Assembly: GCA_030611395.1 (NCBI GenBank)
Contig: JAUWPX010000081.1
Location: 1 to 6,656, forward strand
Length of the DNA: 6,656 nt
Direction: 5' to 3'
DNA from: Bacteroidota bacterium
Lineage (GTDB): Bacteria > Bacteroidota > Bacteroidia > Bacteroidales > VadinHA17
Shown here in pieces: positions 1-5,754 of this stretch (its first letter is position 1; every line of letters begins with the position of its first letter). The position numbers and the translations under genes were made by a program. The notes below the pieces were generated by a model, which was given only the letters and a program-made list of their open reading frames with translations, did not search any database and was not told the origin of the DNA.

Positions 1-330
1 AGCAATCACTTCGTTTGCATTCATGTTAGACTCTGTTCCTGATCCGGTTTGCCAGACAACAAGTGGAAAATGGTCATTTAATTTTCCTTCAATAACATCA
101 TCACAAACCCTTGCTATGATTTCTGCTTTTTCTTCAGACAACTTACCAAGTTCCATATTGGTTTTTGCAGCAGCTTTTTTCAAAACACCAAATGCCCATA
201 TAATTTCATCCGGCATAGTCCCTTTGCCAATCTTGAAATTGTTTTTCGATCTTTGGGTTTGAGCTCCCCAGTACTTATCAGCAGGAACTTTAACTTCACC
301 CATTGTGTCTTTTTCGATGCGGTATTCCAT
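1..330 (-). CDS. fumC: Class II fumarate hydratase, N-terminal part (cut by window edge)
   Basis: This is the first 110 codons of fumarase C, which interconverts fumarate and L-malate in the TCA cycle as a cytosolic, iron-independent homotetramer. The visible protein starts MEYRIEKDTMGEVKVPADK and continues with the family segment WGAQTQRS near residues 31-38. It reaches the substrate-binding segment TGSGTESNMNANEV at residues 95-108, whose Ser and Thr (S97, T99) correspond to active-site residues in the family. TGSGT with SNMN favours fumarase over aspartase, which carries a GGAGT-type version at this place. The ATG at 330 aligns with the usual family N terminus. No SD is visible; the upstream DNA is very AT-rich. 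The gene lies 143 bp downstream of prfB on the same strand and probably has its own promoter. The rest, including the signature loop and catalytic residues, is outside the window, so intactness cannot be judged. Confidence 0.93.
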   Translation of the reverse strand, partial: MEYRIEKDTMGEVKVPADKYWGAQTQRSKNNFKIGKGTMPDEIIWAFGVLKKAAAKTNMELGKLSEEKAEIIARVCDDVIEGKLNDHFPLVVWQTGSGTESNMNANEVIA

Positions 331-473
331 AATTTTATTATTTTGTAGATTAATATATTGAATAATGGTTATATAATCAGATTACTGTAAATAATAAGAT
401 TACGAAAATAGGAAATAATCATTATTAATAATATGTTTTCTAACCTGAAATTGTTGATAAACGATTTACAGGA

Positions 474-1566
474 TTAAATCTTTCCCCCAAACTCCATCAG
501 GTAAGTTTTTATTAATTCATTCAAATCACCATCAAGAATCTCTTGCACATTAGATGTTTCGTATGATGTCCTCAGGTCCTTAACCATTTTATAAGGATGC
601 AAAACATAGCTTCTGATCTGTGAACCCCATTCAATTTTCTTCTTCGCACCTTCGATTTTTGCTTTTTCTTCCTGTCTTTTTCTCAGTTCCAGTTCATACA
701 AATGTGATTTCAGAAGTCGTAAAGCATTATCTTTGTTTGTCTGTTGTGACCGCGTTTCCTGGTTTTCAACCACAATACCGGAAGGTTGGTGTCGCAGGCG
801 AACAGCCGTTTCAACTTTATTTACATTCTGACCTCCTGCTCCGCTTGCCCTGAATGTTTCCCATGTAATATCACCCGGATTAATCTCTATCTTGATATCA
901 TCATCAACCGCGGGAGAAACAAAAACAGAAGCAAAAGTGGTTTGCCGTTTCCCCTGGGCATTAAAGGGTGAAATTCTTACAAGCCGGTGCACACCGCTTT
1001 CACTTTTCAGGTACCCATAGGCGAAATCGCCTACAAATTCCAGCGTCACTGTTTTTACTCCAGCCTCATCTCCCGGCAGATAATAAAGCTCCTTAACCTT
1101 GTATTTATTCCGTTCTCCCCAGCGTATATACATACGCATAAGCATCTCTGCCCAATCCAGTCCTTCGGTTCCACCTGCCCCGGGATTTATTTTAACTATT
1201 GCTCCCAGTCTATCCTCTTCTTTCCGGAGCATGTTTTTTAATTCCAGGTTTTCAATAAATCTTAGAACCTTTTTATACTGTTCTTCAACCTCTTCATCAG
1301 TAGCCTCACCTTCACAATGGAAATCAAAAAGTACAGTGAGATCATCATAACCTGTATCAACCCCCTCATAATCTGTAATCCAGCTTTTTAAACCTGCTAT
1401 TTCCTTAAGCTGTTTTTCCGCCCCGGAAGAGTCGTTCCAGAAATCAGGTGACTGTGTGATTTTTTCCTTTTCAGCAACCTCTTTTCTCAAATTATCAATG
1501 TCAAAGATGCCTCCTTAACGCATCCCGGCGTTTGGCTATCCCGTTTACTTGCTCCTGATTTATCAT
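474..1566 (-). CDS. prfB: Peptide chain release factor 2 (RF2), expressed through a programmed +1 frameshift
   Basis: RF2 recognises UGA and UAA stop codons and triggers peptide release on the ribosome. Translation starts at ATG 1566 (MINQEQVNGIAKRRDALRRHL, 21 codons) and meets an in-frame TGA at 1503-1501. A +1 shift on CTT (1506-1504) then reads GAC (1502-1500) and continues D-I-D-N-L-R-K-E to the stop at 476-474, giving 363 residues; E. coli RF2 has 365. The stop-codon-recognition tripeptide SPF is at about residues 199-201. The peptidyl-transferase-centre GGQ is at 244-246 within RASGAGGQNVNK. The residue two before that GAGGQ is Ala, as in most bacteria, not the Thr of E. coli K-12. The downstream frame alone could be miscalled from a TTG at 1490, but that would drop the conserved N terminus. 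A 97-bp gap separates it from recX, so it may have its own promoter. SPF excludes RF1, which uses PxT. Confidence 0.97.
1500..1515 (-). promoter_or_regulatory. RF2 programmed +1 frameshift (recoding) site
   Basis: On the coding strand the order is AGGAGG (1515-1510), CAT, the slippery codon CTT (1506-1504), the in-frame stop TGA (1503-1501), then C (1500). The internal SD-like AGGAGG lies 3 nt before CTT, the same geometry as the E. coli prfB site (AGG GGG TAT CTT TGA C). In the known mechanism, scarce RF2 makes the ribosome pause at UGA, and the internal SD pairing with 16S rRNA drives the P-site tRNA one base forward. Full-length RF2 is then made, so the protein controls its own level. The reading frame changes exactly here: zero frame before, +1 frame after, with family-conserved sequence on both sides. 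Confidence 0.96.
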
Positions 1567-1600
1567 TTGGTCTGATTTTTATAAATTTAGATTAAAAAAA

Positions 1601-1608
1601 CAAAATTA
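1601..1608 (-). promoter_or_regulatory. Candidate Bacteroidota -7 promoter element for prfB
   Basis: TAATTTTG on the minus strand matches the TAnnTTTG -7 consensus of Bacteroidota sigma-ABfr-type promoters. Its end is 34 nt upstream of the prfB ATG, which leaves room for a short leader. No clear -33 TTG is present at the expected distance upstream; only an AT-rich TTAAG is near. If real, prfB can be transcribed separately from prmC-recX. Such a short motif also arises by chance in AT-rich DNA. Confidence 0.35.
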
Positions 1609-1663
1609 AGAAAAATGCACCTTATAGCTTAATCCACTGTTGTTTTTTTTACCGGAATAGAAT

Positions 1664-2143
1664 TCACAAACCAAGAATGTTATTGATAACCTGCATAATC
1701 TTGTCATTTTCATAACCTTTGCTTGCAGCATGCCGGTAAAGTTTTCCCTTTTGTTCAAATTTATTCCCTGCTTTTATATTCCTAAGCTTTTGTCTCATAA
1801 TTTTTTCAAGTGTTCTGAAATATTCATCATCAGAAATTTCATTAATAGCCTCATTTATAATATATTCAGATATTTGCTTTACTTTCATTGCATGGTGTAT
1901 CTTTATTATACCCCATTGGTTAAGCCGAAACTTCTCCTTAACAAACAAACTGGCGTATCTGGTTTCATCAATGAATTTTTCAGCTTTTAGATCCTTTAGT
2001 ATCTTCTCATGATATGCAGAATTAACACCCCATTGATCCAGTTTTTTCCTTATTCCCGAAATACAGGTTTCCTGTTTACTACAATAATTTTGAGCTTTAC
2101 AAAGTGCTGCCAGGTATTGCATATTTTGTTGTTCAGCAGACAT
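1664..2143 (-). CDS. recX: RecX family regulatory protein
   Basis: RecX proteins are small, all-helical cytosolic proteins that bind RecA filaments and usually limit recombinase activity during DNA repair. This 159-residue protein has the three-helix-repeat pattern of the family. The first repeat has YCSKQETCISGIRKKL followed by WGV. The core FIDETRYASLFVKEKFRLNQWG lies at about residues 58-79 (FIDE then RYA and the KFR-x-x-WG segment). A second IxxAxxxIS stretch is near 96-103, and a C-terminal repeat ends in KGYENDKIMQVI. The length suits the Bacteroidota version. Its ATG is 4 nt after the prmC stop, so the two genes are almost certainly co-transcribed and translationally coupled. No good SD is present; the start is preceded by A-runs. 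recA itself is not in the window, and positive or negative action on RecA cannot be told from sequence. Confidence 0.88.
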   Translation of the reverse strand: MSAEQQNMQYLAALCKAQNYCSKQETCISGIRKKLDQWGVNSAYHEKILKDLKAEKFIDETRYASLFVKEKFRLNQWGIIKIHHAMKVKQISEYIINEAINEISDDEYFRTLEKIMRQKLRNIKAGNKFEQKGKLYRHAASKGYENDKIMQVINNILGL

Positions 2144-2147
2144 TTTT

Positions 2148-3017
2148 TTATTTTTTTGTTCCTTTTATCATCCTGTCCTTATTATTGATATCCTTACGAA
2201 GAACAATATGGTGATAGTTGAATTCTTCCAGTAGCTGAACCATTTGTTCCCCAAAACGTTCATTTATCTCAAAAAATATATTCCCTCCCGATTGGAGTTT
2301 TGATTGAGCAAATTTAAGGATAGCCCTGAAAAAAACCAACGGGTCACTATCAGGAACAAACAATGCATCATGTGGTTCATATTTTAAGACATTTTTTTTC
2401 ATTTGTCTCTTTTCAGATTCGGTAACATATGGCGGGTTGCTAACAATAATATCATAAAGGTCCAATATATCTGAAGTCTCGGGAAAGTTAATATTAAAAT
2501 GAAAAAAAGAAATATCAGTATTATTTATTCCGGCATTTTCTCTGGCAACTTTAAGCGCTTCTTCAGAGTAATCAGACGCAAATACATTTGCCGATATATT
2601 GTTTTTAGCAAGAGCAATAGCAATACATCCGCTACCTGTTCCAATATCAAAAATTTTACATCTGTTCCCGTCTGTCTCATCAAGTATCCATCTTACCAGT
2701 TCCTCGGTTTCAGGTCTGGGAATAAGGGTATTTTGATTTATTTTAATATTACAACCATAAAACTCTGTTTCACCAAGAATATACTGAATAGGTTTATTTT
2801 CCTTTAATTCATTAATAATTTCGTTTATCTTAACAATAAAATGATCTGGGATTTCCTTTCCCGGACTGATATGAATATCTGTTTTTGAGAGACCCATCAG
2901 GTTTTGAAAAATAAGGTAAAGGAAATTCTGTAATTCAGCCAATGAGTATTGTTCCTTTAATTCTCTTTTAAACCCTGACGATAATTCACCAATATTTTTT
3001 GACGAAGAAAATATCAT
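2148..3017 (-). CDS. prmC: Release factor glutamine N5-methyltransferase (PrmC/HemK)
   Basis: PrmC uses S-adenosylmethionine to methylate the side-chain amide of the Gln in the GGQ motif of RF1 and RF2, which raises termination efficiency. The 289-residue protein has the usual two-part layout. A helical N-terminal release-factor-binding domain (about 1-75) is followed by PIQYILGETEFYG (77-89) and LIPRPETEELV (98-108). The Rossmann methyltransferase domain follows, with SAM motif I DIGTGSGCIAI (124-134) and the catalytic NPPY (194-197). A family-typical YEPHDALF is at 213-220. NPPY with the PRPETE segment separates it from DNA and rRNA methyltransferases; the old name hemK reflects a mistaken heme role. 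It is the first gene of the minus-strand cluster, 4 nt ahead of recX and one gene away from prfB, whose product it modifies. Start ATG 3017 gives the normal family length. No SD is obvious. Confidence 0.95.
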   Translation of the reverse strand: MIFSSSKNIGELSSGFKRELKEQYSLAELQNFLYLIFQNLMGLSKTDIHISPGKEIPDHFIVKINEIINELKENKPIQYILGETEFYGCNIKINQNTLIPRPETEELVRWILDETDGNRCKIFDIGTGSGCIAIALAKNNISANVFASDYSEEALKVARENAGINNTDISFFHFNINFPETSDILDLYDIIVSNPPYVTESEKRQMKKNVLKYEPHDALFVPDSDPLVFFRAILKFAQSKLQSGGNIFFEINERFGEQMVQLLEEFNYHHIVLRKDINNKDRMIKGTKK

Positions 3018-3021
3018 AACC

Positions 3022-3029
3022 CAAAGGTA
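3022..3029 (-). promoter_or_regulatory. Candidate -7 element directly before prmC
   Basis: TACCTTTG on the minus strand fits TAnnTTTG exactly, but it ends only 4 nt before the prmC ATG at 3017. Transcription from it would start at or just after the ATG, giving a leaderless mRNA or implying a different start. A TTTG (3060-3057) lies 27 nt upstream, longer than the usual 17-23 nt spacer. It is listed as a weak candidate only. Confidence 0.2.
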
Positions 3030-3030
3030 A

Positions 3031-3051
3031 GAACATAGTTATGGAACATAG
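3031..3051. repeat. Direct repeat GAACATAG, two copies
   Basis: GAACATAG occurs at 3031-3038 and again at 3044-3051, separated by TTATG, a 13-bp period. It lies just upstream of prmC in the divergent intergenic region. The spacing is slightly longer than one helical turn, so an operator is possible, but two 8-bp copies in AT-rich DNA may be coincidence. Confidence 0.4.
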
Positions 3052-3092
3052 CTTCGCAAAGTAATTAAAAAAGCATTATTTTATTCCCTTTG

Positions 3093-3116
3093 TTCCACTA
3101 TTCCATTATTCCAAAA
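3093..3116. repeat. Tandem imperfect 8-bp repeat (TTCCAnnA x3)
   Basis: Three units in a row begin TTCCA: TTCCACTA (3093-3100), TTCCATTA (3101-3108) and TTCCAAAA (3109-3116). A related TTCCC occurs just before, in the preceding bases. The array sits in the middle of the divergent spacer between prmC and the caspase gene. It could be a remnant of slippage or a low-complexity filler; no function is assigned. Confidence 0.6.
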
Positions 3117-3241
3117 TAACAACGTTAATAGGAATTTAGCCTGATGAAATAATACCTGCAACGCGAATAAACATTAAATAGAGAAACAAAGTGAGTGAAT
3201 TCTCGTATATAAGTATATTTATGTTTGGCAAGTTTTTTTAC

Positions 3242-3267
3242 TAATTTTGTAATATTGCGTATATTTG
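3242..3267 (+). promoter_or_regulatory. Two candidate -7 boxes for the TPR-caspase gene
   Basis: Two exact TAnnTTTG matches lie close together on the plus strand: TAATTTTG (3242-3249) and TATATTTG (3260-3267). They are 50 and 32 nt before the ATG at 3300, suitable for a short leader. A TTTG at 3224-3227 lies 14 nt before the first box, shorter than the usual spacer, so the -33 partner is unclear. Two matches within 26 bp just before a gene start are more than expected by chance, but which one is used cannot be told. Confidence 0.5.
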
Positions 3268-3285
3268 GTAATTAGAAATTGAAAA

Positions 3286-3290
3286 AGGAG
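3286..3290 (+). promoter_or_regulatory. Shine-Dalgarno that fixes the caspase gene start
   Basis: AGGAG lies 9 nt before the ATG at 3300. A longer frame opens at TTG 3279, but this SD falls inside it and the extension adds only seven residues ahead of an otherwise normal signal peptide. The ATG at 3300 is therefore preferred. An SD this clear is unusual in Bacteroidota and unlike the other genes in the window. Confidence 0.7.
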
Positions 3291-3299
3291 AGTTGTCTT

Positions 3300-5675
3300 A
3301 TGAAAACACAAAAGATGAAAACAAGAAAAAGCAGTTTCTTAACTGGTATTTTAATTGTTTCCCTTTTACTTTCAATAAATGTAAAAGGACAAAGTGCCAA
3401 AAAACATTTTAAAGCCGGGGAAGATTATACTGAATCAAAGAACTTTGAATTTGCAATTGACGAATTTACCAAGGCTGTTGCACTTGATCCTGATTTTACG
3501 AAAGCTTTTGTTGAAAGAGGCAAATTATATGATAAAGCCGGAAATAATGAGGCTGCGATTGAAGATTTCAGTAAAGCTACCGTTTTTGAACCCAAAAACG
3601 AAGATCTATTTTACTACCTCGGTAAATGTTATAACAAGGTAGGTAAATACAACCAGGCATTGGGGGCTTTAAATAAAGCTACAAATCTGGCAAAAAGAGA
3701 ACTGCTTCCTTACCAGGAAAAAATACTAACCCTTCTTGCACTGGAGAAATTCGAAAGAGCCCTGGAAGTTGTCGATACGGCCCTGGTAATTAAAGATAAT
3801 TCCCTTAACAATTACTACAAGGGAGTAATTTCAGTAAAACTTGAAGAATTTGACAACGCGGAAAAATTCTTTAATAAATCAATCACAAAAAGCAGGTATT
3901 TTATTGCGGCTCGTCTCGATCTGGCTGACTTATACAGGAACCAGGGAAAATTAGATAATGCCATGATACAATGCAATTACGTACTTAATCTGGACAAAAA
4001 AAACATCAAGGCTTATTATATCAGAAGCGACCTGTATGTTAAACAACTTGAATATCCCAACGGGATAAATGATGTCTCAAGAATAATTATTTTAGACACT
4101 GATAATCCCAAATGGTACGCACTCCGCGGAAGTTATTACCAGGAATTTAACCAACACCTGAATGCCATAAACGACTATTCGGTTGCCATTTCATTTGACA
4201 AAGAAAACCCTGATTATTATTTTGTCAGGGCTAAATCGTATGAACATGCAATGAATTATTCATCCGCCGCTAAAGATTATGAAACCATTACCCAATTATC
4301 TGAATATGATGTTAATGCAAAAAAATTACTGGAGGCAACTAAAGTAAGGTTATTTGAAATAAACAGGGAAAATGACAAACCGGAAATTATTATTGTTGAT
4401 CCTGAGCCTACAAGTGGAACTATCCTTGAGTTACCAGGTGATAAAGAAACAGTTCTTATAAAAGGTAAAGTATGGGATAACAGTGATTTGAGCTATTTGA
4501 AAATTAATGACAAGGATGTTCGTTTTGATAAGAAAGATAACCATTATGAATTTATAACAGATGTTGATATAAGAGATTTTGATGAATTGGTTATTACTGC
4601 TTTAGATGTATATGACAATAAACAAACCGGGATTTTCCCAATTAAACGTACAGAGGTGGAGCCCCCGTTAGTAAAAATTATTGCTCCATACGCATCAGAC
4701 AATAATCTTATTTATCTTGAGAGTAATGATCCCACCTTATATATTGAAGGGCAAATAACGGATGAAAGTCATATTAGATCCATATTTATTGAAGGCGTTA
4801 CCGCCAGCTACCGCATGGATGTTGAAAACCCAAAATTTTCAGCTAATATAGACATTATGAATAAAAATAAATTTACTGTTATAGCTGAGGATATGTTTGG
4901 AAACAGAGTTGAGAAAGAATTTACATTAAACAGGGAAGGAGCTATAATTTCACAAAATAACCCAATGGGTAAAACCTGGGTTGTTTTCATTGAAAATTCA
5001 AAGTATGAAGTATTTGCCAGTCTTGAAGGACCGGTAAAAGATGTCAGTCTGATGAAAGCATCCTTTGCTAAATACCAAATCCATAATATTATCACCAAGC
5101 AGAATATGACCAAGGAAGAATTGGAAAGATTCTTTTCCATTGAACTCCGTGACTTACTTCGCAGTAACCATGTTAATTCTCTTCTCGTCTGGTATGCCGG
5201 GCATGGGAAGTTTGTTAACGAAACAGGTTACTGGATACCTGTTGATGCTCAACGTGATGATGAGTTTACGTATTATAATATTAATACTCTTAAAGCAGCT
5301 ATGCAATCTTATTCAAGTTCATTAACACATACACTGGTTGTATCTGATGCTTGTGAATCAGGACCAACATTTTACCAGGCTATGCGGTCAACACCAAAAG
5401 AGAGGAGCTGTGATGACTGGACTGCCACCAGGTCCAAATCCTCACAGGTTTTTTCATCTGCAGGTTATGAGCTTGCAGTAGATAACTCTCAATTTACCAG
5501 AACTTTCGCTAATTCTCTGGCTAATAACCCTAACTCTTGTATTCCAATTGAAAATATTGTTTCCCAGGTAACTATTGCTGTAATAAAAAACAACCAGCAA
5601 CGACCCAAATTTGGAAAAATCGCCGGATTGGAAGATGAAAACGGCACCTTTTTCTTTATGCTGAAAGAACAATAA
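3300..5675 (+). CDS. Exported TPR / Ig-like / caspase-like (peptidase C14) protein
   Basis: A 791-residue protein of unassigned cellular role, predicted to be a cysteine peptidase exported by Sec. Residues 1-33 form a signal peptide: Lys/Arg-rich start, hydrophobic core TGILIVSLLLSI, then NVKGQSA. About nine TPR units of roughly 34 residues follow (33-340), for example AKKHFKAGEDYTESKNFEFA and the next unit ending in EPKN; a charged helix leads to about 360. Two beta-rich Ig-like segments follow, each opening with Pro-rich strands (PEIIIVDPEP at 361; PPLVKIIAP at 455). The C-terminal domain (about 559-791) is caspase-like: TWVVFIENSKY first strand, WYAGHG with catalytic His635, and VVSDACESG with catalytic Cys685. 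It ends with the usual SSQVFSSAG, FTRTFANSL and GTFFFML segments. Asp683, two before the Cys, matches the metacaspase S1 Asp that favours Arg/Lys at P1; specificity here is inference. The TPRs probably bind a partner. It may be co-expressed with the propeller gene 79 bp downstream. Confidence 0.9.
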   Translation: MKTQKMKTRKSSFLTGILIVSLLLSINVKGQSAKKHFKAGEDYTESKNFEFAIDEFTKAVALDPDFTKAFVERGKLYDKAGNNEAAIEDFSKATVFEPKNEDLFYYLGKCYNKVGKYNQALGALNKATNLAKRELLPYQEKILTLLALEKFERALEVVDTALVIKDNSLNNYYKGVISVKLEEFDNAEKFFNKSITKSRYFIAARLDLADLYRNQGKLDNAMIQCNYVLNLDKKNIKAYYIRSDLYVKQLEYPNGINDVSRIIILDTDNPKWYALRGSYYQEFNQHLNAINDYSVAISFDKENPDYYFVRAKSYEHAMNYSSAAKDYETITQLSEYDVNAKKLLEATKVRLFEINRENDKPEIIIVDPEPTSGTILELPGDKETVLIKGKVWDNSDLSYLKINDKDVRFDKKDNHYEFITDVDIRDFDELVITALDVYDNKQTGIFPIKRTEVEPPLVKIIAPYASDNNLIYLESNDPTLYIEGQITDESHIRSIFIEGVTASYRMDVENPKFSANIDIMNKNKFTVIAEDMFGNRVEKEFTLNREGAIISQNNPMGKTWVVFIENSKYEVFASLEGPVKDVSLMKASFAKYQIHNIITKQNMTKEELERFFSIELRDLLRSNHVNSLLVWYAGHGKFVNETGYWIPVDAQRDDEFTYYNINTLKAAMQSYSSSLTHTLVVSDACESGPTFYQAMRSTPKERSCDDWTATRSKSSQVFSSAGYELAVDNSQFTRTFANSLANNPNSCIPIENIVSQVTIAVIKNNQQRPKFGKIAGLEDENGTFFFMLKEQ

Positions 5676-5721
5676 ATTTTAGTTTATATAGCTTCCGTGA
5701 CCTGGTAAAAAACAGTAGTAA

Positions 5722-5729
5722 TACTTTTG
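5722..5729 (+). promoter_or_regulatory. Candidate -7 element for the propeller gene
   Basis: TACTTTTG matches TAnnTTTG and ends 25 nt before the ATG at 5755. No TTG is present at the -33 position. If used, the propeller gene has its own promoter in addition to any read-through from the caspase gene; no terminator hairpin is visible in the 79-bp gap. Confidence 0.35.
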
Positions 5730-5754
5730 TTCAAAGCTCATTAAAAATATTACA

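Noticed and set aside
403..410. TATTTTCG on the minus strand as a fumC promoter -7 box
   Set aside because: It has a mismatch at a conserved position (TTCG instead of TTTG), lies 72 nt from the ATG and has no -33 partner.
421..432. Perfect 12-bp palindrome ATTATTAATAAT between fumC and prfB as a terminator or operator
   Set aside because: It contains only A and T, so a stem would be very weak, there is no loop or following T-run in the right place, and such palindromes are frequent in AT-rich spacers.
620..1350. Several plus-strand open frames of 61-84 codons within prfB
   Set aside because: They overlap a well-conserved gene on the other strand, match no family and have no initiation signals; they are antisense shadows.
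1567..1663. Small gene or riboswitch in the recX-prfB gap
   Set aside because: The 97 bp are AT-rich, hold no frame of interest and show no recognisable conserved RNA fold; only a promoter-like box is supported.
3279..3299. TTG at 3279 as start of the caspase gene
   Set aside because: The SD at 3286-3290 would lie inside the extension, and ATG 3300 gives a normal signal peptide.
4808..5140. Minus-strand frame of 110 codons inside the caspase gene
   Set aside because: It lies opposite the Ig-like and caspase region, whose coding frame is clear, and its product looks like a hydrophobic antisense translation.
5676..5754. Intrinsic terminator after the caspase gene
   Set aside because: No GC-containing inverted repeat followed by a T-run could be found; the TTTT tracts there are not preceded by a stem.
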